A stretch of 7,254 nt of DNA from NCBI GenBank assembly GCA_017432405.1, contig JAFRJF010000099.1, positions 1-7,254 of the forward strand. The letters run 5' to 3'. The stretch is from Clostridia bacterium. Lineage in GTDB: Bacteria > Bacillota_A > Clostridia > Christensenellales > Aristaeellaceae. The notes under the pieces were generated by a model. The model did not search any database and was not told where the DNA came from. It was given only the letters and a program-made list of their open reading frames with translations. Made by a program: the position numbers and the translations under genes. Below, piece after piece: positions 1 through 5,452 of the stretch (positions are counted from its first letter, which is position 1; each line of letters starts with the position of its first letter).

Positions 1-16
1 CACGGGATTTGTTTGA

Positions 17-61
17 TTCAAAGGAAACGGCAGTAGTTACTACGTTTCTCGGTCCTTTGAA
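17..61. repeat. Imperfect hairpin with 9-bp outer arms
   Basis: The arms TTCAAAGGA (17-25) and TCCTTTGAA (53-61) are perfect inverted repeats. Inside them AAAC (25-28) can pair with GTTT (44-47) and GTAG (33-36) with CTAC (40-43), leaving small asymmetric internal loops. There is no T-run directly after it, so it is not a convincing terminator. It may be the 3' end structure of an upstream transcript or a decayed palindromic repeat; the inner CAGTAGTT (31-38) equals the outer part of the right arm of the palindrome at 123-159. Confidence 0.5.
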
Positions 62-65
62 TAAA

Positions 66-85
66 AGAAATCCGTCAGGATTTCT
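66..85. repeat. 8-bp hairpin, 4-nt loop
   Basis: AGAAATCC (66-73) and GGATTTCT (78-85) form a perfect 8-bp stem around the loop GTCA. It lies five bases after the preceding hairpin. The downstream sequence TACCTTCCC has no clear T-tract. Role unknown; it may be part of a transcript end belonging to a gene left of the window. Confidence 0.5.
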
Positions 86-91
86 ACCTTC

Positions 92-126
92 CCTAACACC
101 TAAAACCTATAACCTAAAACCTAACT
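92..126. repeat. Tandem heptamer repeat, CCTAAAA type
   Basis: Five successive 7-base units read CCTAACA, CCTAAAA, CCTATAA, CCTAAAA and CCTAACT. The last unit runs into the left arm of the palindrome that starts at 123. The array is strand-asymmetric (all C and T/A on the plus strand) and AT-rich against a GC-rich background. No coding or promoter role is evident. Confidence 0.75.
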
Positions 127-159
127 ACTGATTTGTCGCAGCGCGACAAATCAGTAGTT
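123..159. repeat. 17-bp perfect palindromic repeat, copy 1
   Basis: The left arm at 123-139 and right arm at 143-159 are perfect reverse complements (17 bp) around a 3-base loop AGC. The core TACTGATTTGTCGC (126-139) recurs exactly at 7016-7029 in the second copy, where the structure is also perfect but the loop and the third base pair differ. Both copies are intergenic and bracket the whole gene set. This is best read as a dispersed palindromic element of the genome; it could also act as a bidirectional transcript end. Confidence 0.8.
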
Positions 160-198
160 GCCTCACGCAACAATCCAGCCCCCATCAACCGCGCAAAG

Positions 199-234
199 GC
201 CGCCCCGGGATGAACGGGATCATCCCGGGGCGGC
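199..234. terminator. 15-bp GC-rich hairpin, probable terminator (direction uncertain)
   Basis: The arms 199-213 and 220-234 are perfect reverse complements (15 bp, mostly G/C) around a 6-base loop ACGGGA. On the minus strand the stem is followed by CTTTGCGC, a weak T-tract, so it would most plausibly stop leftward transcription coming from nagA through the region antisense to the membrane protein gene. On the plus strand it is followed by ACAGAG, with no T-tract, and would sit in the 5' leader of the gene starting at 267, ending 32 bases before its ATG. The structure is certain at sequence level; its function is inferred. Confidence 0.5.
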
Positions 235-251
235 ACAGAGCGCATCGACAT

Positions 252-257
252 AGGAAG
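252..257 (+). promoter_or_regulatory. Ribosome binding site deciding the start at 267
   Basis: AGGAAG lies 9 bases before the ATG at 267. The in-frame ATG at 210 lies inside the left arm of the 199-234 hairpin, has no ribosome binding site, and would add 19 residues rich in Arg and His that do not fit the start of a membrane protein. The start at 267 is therefore preferred. Confidence 0.65.
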
Positions 258-266
258 TGTTCATCC

Positions 267-884
267 ATGCGAAAAGCAGTATCCAAATGCCTTGACCTGC
301 TCATCGGCGGCCTCGCGCTGTGGGTCTGGCTGTCGTCGGCCTTCGGGTCGGGGCGGCACGGCGCGTTCAGCGTGGAGGGTCTGCAGAGCCTGCGGTATTT
401 TACCGTGCTCTCCAACCTGCTGCAGGGGGGCGTCTGCCTCGCCTGCCTGTGCGGGGCGAAGGTCGGCCGATGGAAATACGTTGCGGCGGTGTCCGTCGCC
501 CTCACCTTCTTCGTGGTGCTGCTGCTCCTCGGCCCGGCCTACGGCTATGATTCGATGTATGTCGGGGCCAACCTCTGGTTCCACCTGATCCTGCCGATCC
601 TCTCGATGGTGAATTTCCTGATCGTCGACCGGGAGGGCACGTTCTCGCTCCGGGACAGCCTGCTCACGTTGATCCCGATGCTGGCCTACAGCCTGTTCTA
701 TGTGGGGAACCTGCTGGTCAACGGCGTCAGGGACAACGACTGGTACGGCTTCGCGAAGCACGGCCCGCAATCCGCCGCGGCGGCCTTCCTGATCATACTG
801 GGGCTGAACTGGATCATCGCACTGCTCATGCGCCTGCCCCGGCGTAGACCCGTGCGCCCCGCACATAGGTCTGACGCACATTGA
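267..884 (+). CDS. Small six-helix integral membrane protein, Pr6Pr/FAR-17a-AIG1-like
   Basis: The product is 205 residues with about six hydrophobic helices (near residues 8-26, 42-63, 70-90, 101-120, 130-152 and 168-190) and a basic C-terminal tail, so it should sit in the cytoplasmic membrane with a charged cytosolic end. The segment LRYFTVLSNLL (residues 42-52) and the later WFHLILP (104-110) resemble Pr6Pr-type and FAR-17a/AIG1-like membrane proteins, in which a Thr (here T46) and a His (here H106) are conserved. In the animal AIG1/ADTRP members such residues are needed for lipid-ester hydrolysis; whether this protein is an enzyme is unknown. The start at 267 is supported by AGGAAG. The last 19 codons and the stop overlap the 3' end of convergent nagA. 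No clear promoter was seen upstream. Family assignment is by memory of motifs and moderate; that it is a real membrane protein gene is much surer. Confidence 0.7.
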   Translation: MRKAVSKCLDLLIGGLALWVWLSSAFGSGRHGAFSVEGLQSLRYFTVLSNLLQGGVCLACLCGAKVGRWKYVAAVSVALTFFVVLLLLGPAYGYDSMYVGANLWFHLILPILSMVNFLIVDREGTFSLRDSLLTLIPMLAYSLFYVGNLLVNGVRDNDWYGFAKHGPQSAAAAFLIILGLNWIIALLMRLPRRRPVRPAHRSDAH

Positions 885-1974
885 AAGCCCCGTCGGTGAT
901 GACGATGTCCGCGTCCCTGCCGGTCTCCAGCGCACCTTTACGGTCATCCAAGCCGATGCTGCGGGCCGGGTTCAGCGAAGCCAGGTTCGCAGCACGCCAC
1001 AGCGGCAGGCCGGCATGCTTCGCGAAGTTGCGCACGGCGGCGTCCAGGGTCAGGGCGCTGCCGGCGATGGTGCCGTCGGGGAAGCGCAGCTTCATGCCGT
1101 CCACCACCACCGTCGCCCCCAGCTGGTCGTGGGGACCGTCGGGCAGGCCCGCCACGGGGATGGAATCGGTGATCAGCACCAGCCGGTCCCCCGCGACCTT
1201 CGCCATCATCGTGAACAGCGCCGGGTGAACGTGGAAGGTGTCGCAGATCAGCTCGCAGAACACCTGCTCGTCCGTGAGCGCCGCGCCGACCACCCCCGGC
1301 AGGCGGTGGTTCAGCGGCGGCATGGCGTTAAAGGTGTGGGTGGCGTGGGTGACGCCCGCGTCGACGCCCGCCATGGCCTGTTCAAAGCTGGCGTCGGTGT
1401 GGCCCATGGACACGGTGATGCCCATGTCCACGGCCTCGCGGATGCAGTCCAGCGCGCCGTCCATCTCCGGGGCCAGGGTCATAAGCCGTACCACGTCCGC
1501 CCAGGGGCGCAGCTTCCCGGCGTCCGGGCGCTGGATACACGTCTCTGCCTGGGCGCCCTTTTTTTTCGGATTGATGAAGGGCCCCTCGGCGTGGCAGCCC
1601 AGCACCTGCGCGCCGTTCCATTCGGCAGACAGGCTCTCTCCTTGCGCTTCACGGATGGCCGAGAAGCACTTTTCCAGCGCCGGCCAGTCCAGCGTCATCG
1701 TGGTGGGCAGCCAGGCGGTCACGCCGAACCGGGCCGCCCGGCGGGACATCCGGCGCAGCTCGTCCAAATTCCCGTGGGAGGCGTCCCAGCCCATGAAGCC
1801 GTGGCAGTGCACGTCGATGAGCCCCGGCGACACATACCCGCCCCCGGCGTCAATGACCTCCGCCCCCTCTGGCGGCGCGTCACAGAAGCCGAGGATTTTT
1901 TCGTCAAACAGCACGGTCTTGCCTTCGAGCAGGCCGTCCCTCCTTATGATCTTCCCGTTGATGATGCATTTCAT
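826..1974 (-). CDS. nagA: N-acetylglucosamine-6-phosphate deacetylase
   Basis: This cytoplasmic amidohydrolase converts GlcNAc-6-phosphate to glucosamine-6-phosphate and acetate, a step in amino-sugar catabolism and cell-wall sugar recycling. At 382 residues it has the family's usual length. Visible active-site elements in order are H56-x-H58 in GLIDVHCHG, E130 in CHAEGPF, H192 in SMGHTDA, H213 in THTFNAMPPLNHR, H248 in the CDTFHVH segment and the catalytic D270 in LITDS. The N-terminal HxH pair is the Bacillus-type arrangement (two-metal site possible), unlike the E. coli enzyme, which lacks it. The C-terminal GRDADIVITD is typical. The ATG is preceded by an AGGGGGG ribosome binding site that begins at the stop codon of the upstream acetyltransferase; the gap is 15 bp, so the two are co-transcribed. 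No nagB is present in the window. The 3' end overlaps the convergent membrane protein gene by 59 bp. An eight-A run lies in codons 137-139 (KKK). Confidence 0.96.
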   Translation of the reverse strand: MKCIINGKIIRRDGLLEGKTVLFDEKILGFCDAPPEGAEVIDAGGGYVSPGLIDVHCHGFMGWDASHGNLDELRRMSRRAARFGVTAWLPTTMTLDWPALEKCFSAIREAQGESLSAEWNGAQVLGCHAEGPFINPKKKGAQAETCIQRPDAGKLRPWADVVRLMTLAPEMDGALDCIREAVDMGITVSMGHTDASFEQAMAGVDAGVTHATHTFNAMPPLNHRLPGVVGAALTDEQVFCELICDTFHVHPALFTMMAKVAGDRLVLITDSIPVAGLPDGPHDQLGATVVVDGMKLRFPDGTIAGSALTLDAAVRNFAKHAGLPLWRAANLASLNPARSIGLDDRKGALETGRDADIVITDGAFNVRQTYVRGARVYAGAGA

Positions 1975-1989
1975 ATTCTTTCCCCCCTG

Positions 1990-3258
1990 TCAGAAGAAAG
2001 TGCTGATAAACGTCGGCTTCCTGTAGAACACCTGCGCGGCCTGTTCGACGGGACAGTGCAGCTTCACGTCCGGCAGCCATTCCGGGTCGAGGTCGCAGCA
2101 GCCCACGATGAGCCGACTGAAATCCTGTATGGTCAACTCGATGTCCGGCGCGTCCTCCACCCGACGCACGCCGTTAAAACGAGGCTCAGGCAGGTCGAGA
2201 TGCCCGGCCAGCGCTCCGCTCACAAAGGCCGGCGCCTCCTGTTCTTCGCGTCCAAAGCTCACCTCGAAGCATCCTGTGTTTTCCGGAATTTGCGGATCGT
2301 TCACGGCTATGCGCAAGCTGCCCTCGCCCCGCATGCGGGCCATACCCAGCAGCGCCTGCACATTCATGGCCCGAACCATGCCCTTCTGCTCCACGTCCCG
2401 CGTCACATTGCCAAAGCTCCACTCCGGAATAACGCCTCGCAGCTCCACGTCGTCCGGCAGGTAGATCGTGGCGTGGCTGTGATCGGCGGAAAGGCGCATC
2501 AGCAGCGCCAGCAGTCCCAGAAAGCCCTCCCGGTCGTTGAACACGAACCGTGGGCAGTCCATCTCCCCGTTCCCCGGCACGACGGTCATCCATCCCTTGG
2601 GCACGCCTTCGGCATTGTAGTAGACATAGCAATAGCGCCTGGTGACAAAGGGATCGTCCCGGAGAAAGAGGTACTCCGATGCCCCCGCCCGCACCATGCA
2701 GTTGTAGCGCGCTTCCCGGAGCCTGTCCACGGCGACGATATCCGCCAGCACCTTCGACCCCGGCTCCGCCAGCTTCCAGCTGCCCGCCACGTCAGGTCTC
2801 GGCATACCCGCGAGCCGCAGCCGCCATTTCACCCAATCGCAGCCCAATTCATAGCCAAACTTGCGGTAAAATTCGGTGGAGAAGGGATAGAGATAGGAAA
2901 GATAAAACCCACAGTTTTCCCGCAGCATCGCCTCGAAACACGCCCGGATCGCGCCGCTGCGTCGGTACTGCGGCAGCGACGCCACCCCGCCAATGCCCGC
3001 CATACAGACACTCTGCCCGTCGAAGGTCGCACACCAGGGAATAACGGTCATGGTGGCCATCATCGTCTGATCGTCGTCCTCGAAGGCCGCCCATTGGCTG
3101 TCCCAGTGCGCATCCTGCATGGAACGGGGATTGTTCTTGACCTTTTCGAGCAGCGCCTCCGGGGACAGCGCCGCGTCCTTCATCTCATATTCAAATGCCA
3201 GGGCACAGAGCTGCTGGCAGCGCTTGTATTCCCCGGGGCGTATTTTTCGCACGATCAC
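1990..3258 (-). CDS. Eis-family GNAT N-acetyltransferase
   Basis: This 422-residue protein matches the three-part Eis layout: an N-terminal GNAT domain, a second GNAT-like domain and a C-terminal SCP2-like domain (about residues 300-422). The acetyl-CoA loop is visible as GGVASLPQYRRSGAIR (90-105), and the diagnostic FYRKFGYE (130-137) carries Y131, the position of the catalytic tyrosine of mycobacterial Eis. The protein ends in Phe (TFF), which fits the Eis mechanism in which the C-terminal carboxylate acts as general base. Family members acetylate amines such as aminoglycosides or protein lysines; the substrate here cannot be told. The start is GTG with an excellent GAGGAGGT site 7 bases upstream. 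It is first in an operon with nagA and is read from a TTGACA-17-TATCAT promoter. The family call is firm, the role is not; resistance should not be assumed. Confidence 0.88.
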   Translation of the reverse strand: MIVRKIRPGEYKRCQQLCALAFEYEMKDAALSPEALLEKVKNNPRSMQDAHWDSQWAAFEDDDQTMMATMTVIPWCATFDGQSVCMAGIGGVASLPQYRRSGAIRACFEAMLRENCGFYLSYLYPFSTEFYRKFGYELGCDWVKWRLRLAGMPRPDVAGSWKLAEPGSKVLADIVAVDRLREARYNCMVRAGASEYLFLRDDPFVTRRYCYVYYNAEGVPKGWMTVVPGNGEMDCPRFVFNDREGFLGLLALLMRLSADHSHATIYLPDDVELRGVIPEWSFGNVTRDVEQKGMVRAMNVQALLGMARMRGEGSLRIAVNDPQIPENTGCFEVSFGREEQEAPAFVSGALAGHLDLPEPRFNGVRRVEDAPDIELTIQDFSRLIVGCCDLDPEWLPDVKLHCPVEQAAQVFYRKPTFISTFF

Positions 3259-3265
3259 TTGGGAT

Positions 3266-3273
3266 ACCTCCTC
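3266..3273 (-). promoter_or_regulatory. Strong ribosome binding site fixing a GTG start
   Basis: On the minus strand GAGGAGGT ends 7 bases before the GTG at 3258-3256. A second in-frame GTG two codons later would have a spacing of 13 bases, too far. The GTG at 3258 is therefore the start of the acetyltransferase. Confidence 0.8.
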
Positions 3274-3316
3274 TATCGCATTGTCAATACACGGTTTTCA
3301 CACCACGCCTATCGCC

Positions 3317-3348
3317 GTGGCGGCAAATTGCCGCCGCTACACAGTAGC
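3317..3348 (-). other. Two adjacent hairpins in the acetyltransferase leader
   Basis: GGCGGC (3319-3324) pairs with GCCGCC (3330-3335) around AAATT, extendable with one G-T wobble and one G-C pair (3317-3337). Directly next to it GCTAC (3336-3340) pairs with GTAGC (3344-3348) around ACA. Both would lie in the roughly 100-base leader made from the promoter at 3369-3397. CCGTG (3315-3319) can alternatively pair with CACGG (3290-3294), competing with the first hairpin. The pairing is seen; any regulatory role is inference, and I recognise no known riboswitch. Confidence 0.45.
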
Positions 3349-3368
3349 CATGTCATTCCCTCCCCTGC

Positions 3369-3397
3369 ATGATAAAGCCCCCGCGCCAAATTGTCAA
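3369..3397 (-). promoter_or_regulatory. Sigma-A-type promoter for the acetyltransferase-nagA operon
   Basis: On the minus strand a perfect -35 TTGACA (3397-3392) is followed after exactly 17 bases by a -10 TATCAT (3374-3369, five of six matches to consensus). Transcription would start near 3362, giving a leader of about 103 bases before the GTG at 3258. The -35 lies in an imperfect dyad CAATGATCGTTG (3395-3406) that could be an operator. Confidence 0.75.
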
Positions 3398-3425
3398 TGA
3401 TCGTTGCCGCCTGTTTTTCAAACAC

Positions 3426-3456
3426 GCCAAGCAAAGACAAAATAAGCCAAGCGGAG
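3426..3456 (+). promoter_or_regulatory. Direct repeat upstream of the transporter promoter, candidate activator site
   Basis: GCCAAGCAAAG (3426-3436) and GCCAAGCGGAG (3446-3456) match at 9 of 11 positions and are spaced by exactly 20 bp, about two helical turns. The second copy ends just before the expected -35 position (about 3460-3465), where the sequence is a poor match to consensus. AraC-type regulators often bind such repeats and often control transporters of this family. The repeat is seen; binding is inferred. Confidence 0.35.
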
Positions 3457-3479
3457 CCACTGCTTTTTCTCGATCAAAT

Positions 3480-3488
3480 TGTTATAAT
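3480..3488 (+). promoter_or_regulatory. Extended -10 promoter for the sugar transporter operon
   Basis: TGTTATAAT is a perfect extended -10 element (TG, one base, TATAAT at 3483-3488). At 16-18 bp spacing no good -35 is present (CTGCTT at 3460-3465 matches only two bases), which fits an extended -10 or an activated promoter. Transcription would begin near 3495, leaving a short leader of about 27 bases that carries the ribosome binding site. Confidence 0.7.
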
Positions 3489-3506
3489 CCCATTAGCAAC
3501 CGGGAA

Positions 3507-3513
3507 AGAGAGG
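3507..3513 (+). promoter_or_regulatory. Ribosome binding site deciding the start of permease 1
   Basis: AGAGAGG ends 8 bases before the ATG at 3522. The reading frame is open upstream to an ATG at 3369, but that would place the -10 promoter inside the gene and add 51 residues with no membrane character, so 3522 is chosen. Confidence 0.7.
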
Positions 3514-3521
3514 CGATACGC

Positions 3522-4457
3522 ATGAAGGACAGACCGATGCGCAGGTGGAGCTGGAAGGATTTCTGGCTGCTGACGATGGTCCTTCCCGGCGCGATCTGGC
3601 TTTTGCTGATACGGTACCTGCCGATGCTGGGCGTGGTGATCGCCTTCAAGGACTACAAGGCCCAGAAGCCCAACACCTTCTGGAACAACCTGATCAAGTC
3701 GAAATGGGTGGGCCTGAAAAACTTCGAGTTCCTGAAGAGCCCTGCCACCGTCACGATGATCCGTAACACGCTGCTCTACAACGGGGTTTGGATCGTGCTG
3801 GTGCTGGTGCTGGCGGTGACGCTGGCGGTGATGATGAGTGAGCTCAAAAACCGCTTCGCCGCCAAGGCCTACCAGACGATGATGTTCTTCCCCTACTTCC
3901 TTTCCTGGGTGGTGGCGAGCTACTTCGTGCTGGCCTTCCTGGACCCCACCAGCGGCATGATCCCCTCGATCCAGAAATCCCTGGGACTGAAGCCCACCCA
4001 GTTCTACATGACCACCACCTGGTGGCCGCTGATCCTGACCATCTCGAACCTGTGGAAGAACGTGGGCTACTCCAGCGTGCTGTACCTGGCGGCCATCACC
4101 GGCATCGACACCACGCTGTACGAGGCCGCCGCCGTGGACGGGGCCACCAAGTGGCAGCAGGTCTGGCACGTGACCCTGCCGGGCATTCGGCCCATGATCG
4201 TGATACTGCTGATCATGTCGGTAGGCAAGATCTTCAACGCCGACTTCGGCCTGTTCTACAACGTGCCCCAGAATTCCGGGCCCCTATACCCGGTCACCCA
4301 GGTCATCGACACCTACGTCTACAACACCTACGCCAACACCCACAACCTGGGCATGAGCGCGGCGGCGGGACTGCTGCAAAGCGTAGTGGGCTGCATCTGT
4401 ATCGTGATCACCAACGGCGTCGTGCGAAAAATCGACGCGGAAAGCAGTCTGTTTTAA
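3522..4457 (+). CDS. LplB-family ABC transporter permease (oligosaccharide, CUT1 type)
   Basis: This is one of two membrane subunits of a sugar ABC importer. The 311-residue product has about six membrane helices and the cytoplasmic EAA loop YEAAAVDGATKWQQVWHVTL (200-219), through which it would contact the ATPase. The N-terminal PGAIWLLLIRYLPMLGVVIAF, the MMFFPYFLSWVVASYF segment and the ending VRKIDAESSLF are characteristic of the LplB (COG4209) group rather than of ordinary MalF. It is first in a three-gene operon, 19 bp before permease 2. Systems of this group lack their own ATPase and use a shared MsmX-type one. Known members import pectin-, alginate-, xylan- or host-glycan-derived oligosaccharides; the substrate here is unknown. 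High third-position GC suggests it belongs to the resident genome. Confidence 0.93.
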   Translation: MKDRPMRRWSWKDFWLLTMVLPGAIWLLLIRYLPMLGVVIAFKDYKAQKPNTFWNNLIKSKWVGLKNFEFLKSPATVTMIRNTLLYNGVWIVLVLVLAVTLAVMMSELKNRFAAKAYQTMMFFPYFLSWVVASYFVLAFLDPTSGMIPSIQKSLGLKPTQFYMTTTWWPLILTISNLWKNVGYSSVLYLAAITGIDTTLYEAAAVDGATKWQQVWHVTLPGIRPMIVILLIMSVGKIFNADFGLFYNVPQNSGPLYPVTQVIDTYVYNTYANTHNLGMSAAAGLLQSVVGCICIVITNGVVRKIDAESSLF

Positions 4458-4476
4458 TGAGAAAGGGGGTAAGGTT

Positions 4477-5400
4477 ATGAATAAACCGCAAAGGAACCAG
4501 GTCGCGCTGAACGCCTTCGGTCCCGGCGCGCAGGCGCTGTTCCACATCGTGCTGGGGCTGTTCGCGCTGATGTGCATCGTGCCCTTCCTGTTCGTCATCA
4601 TCATCTCCTTCACCTCCGAGGACAGCATCCGGCAGATTGGCTATTCCTTCATGCCGCTGAGCTGGTCCACCCAGGCCTACGGCTACGTGTTCCGGCTGGG
4701 CGACGCGCTGTGGCGCAGCTACTTCAACTCCTTCCTGATCACGGTGATCGGCACGGTCCTGTCTGTGGCCATCTGCGTGCTGTACAGCTATCCGCTGTAC
4801 CGCAAGGATTTCAGATACCGGGGCTTCTTCAACTTCATGAGCTTCTTCACGATGATCTTCGGCGGCGGCCTGGTGCCCACCTTCGTGGTGTGCAAGACGC
4901 TGCTGGGCCTCTCGGACAACTACGCCGCGCTGATCGTGCCGCTGCTGTTTTCCCCGTTCAACGTCATCGTGATGCGCACCTTTTTCCAGACCACGGTACC
5001 CCGGGAGCTGATCGAGGCCTCCACCATCGACGGCGCGGGCGAATACCGCACGCTTTTGCAGATCGTGCTGCCGGTGGTCAAGCCCGGCATCGCCACCATC
5101 GCGCTGCTGAACGCGCTGGCCTTCTGGAACGAGTGGTTCCTGTCGCTTTTGTACATCACCAAAAACATGGACGTGATCCCGCTGCAATATCTGCTGATGC
5201 GGATGCAGCGCAACGCCGACTTCCTGGCCAAGAACAGCGCCATGCTGGGCGCGGACGCCGCCCAGGCCGCCCGCAACCTGCCCAGCCAATCCCTGAAGAT
5301 GGCCCTGGTGGTATTCATCGTGGTCCCCATCGCCTGCGCCTACCCCTTCTTCCAGCGGTACGTCGTCGCTGGCCTGACGGTGGGATCGGTGAAGGGATAA
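4477..5400 (+). CDS. LplC/YtcP-family carbohydrate ABC transporter permease
   Basis: This 307-residue protein is the partner membrane subunit of the importer. It has about six membrane helices, the MalG-type EAA loop ELIEASTIDGAGEYRTLL (177-194) followed by LPVVKPGIATIALL, the GGGLVPTF segment (129-136) and the family's typical end YPFFQRYVVAGLTVGSVKG. These mark the YtcP/LplC branch (COG0395). A strong AAAGGGGG ribosome binding site sits between it and permease 1, and the gap of 19 bp indicates co-transcription. It should form a heterodimer with permease 1. A long open frame antisense to it is a by-product of GC-rich codons. Confidence 0.94.
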   Translation: MNKPQRNQVALNAFGPGAQALFHIVLGLFALMCIVPFLFVIIISFTSEDSIRQIGYSFMPLSWSTQAYGYVFRLGDALWRSYFNSFLITVIGTVLSVAICVLYSYPLYRKDFRYRGFFNFMSFFTMIFGGGLVPTFVVCKTLLGLSDNYAALIVPLLFSPFNVIVMRTFFQTTVPRELIEASTIDGAGEYRTLLQIVLPVVKPGIATIALLNALAFWNEWFLSLLYITKNMDVIPLQYLLMRMQRNADFLAKNSAMLGADAAQAARNLPSQSLKMALVVFIVVPIACAYPFFQRYVVAGLTVGSVKG

Positions 5401-5410
5401 TTTGTGAATC

Positions 5411-5431
5411 GCACGGCGGCACGCCGCCTGC
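5411..5431 (+). other. Intercistronic hairpin before the binding-protein gene
   Basis: GCA and GGCGG (5411-5419, with C5414 bulged) pair with CCGCC and TGC (5424-5431) around the loop CACG. The structure lies between the stop of permease 2 and the AAGGAGG site of the binding-protein gene. No T-tract follows, so it is not a terminator. Such hairpins often protect the mRNA of a highly expressed binding protein; that role is inferred. Confidence 0.45.
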
Positions 5432-5452
5432 ATATATAAGGAGGATATTCCC

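Noticed and set aside
108..113. TATAAC as a -10 for the membrane protein gene
   Set aside because: It is part of the CCTAAAA heptamer array, has no -35 at the right distance and would lie upstream of several strong stems.
92..126. Telomere-like or CRISPR repeat
   Set aside because: The heptamers only superficially resemble plant telomere units, and there are no spacers between them; all other evidence is bacterial chromosome.
3280..3288. Second ATTGTCAAT box as another minus-strand promoter
   Set aside because: Its TTGACA would place a -10 at about 3264-3259, within the spacing between ribosome binding site and start, where no TATAAT-like sequence exists.
1015..3372. A 785-codon plus-strand open frame opposite nagA and the acetyltransferase
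   Set aside because: It lies wholly antisense to two genes with clear family motifs, is rich in His, Arg, Gly and Pro as expected of a GC-rich shadow frame, and has no recognisable domain.
3369..3521. Upstream extension of permease 1 by 51 codons
   Set aside because: It would cover the extended -10 promoter, lacks a ribosome binding site, and adds residues foreign to the family's N-terminus.
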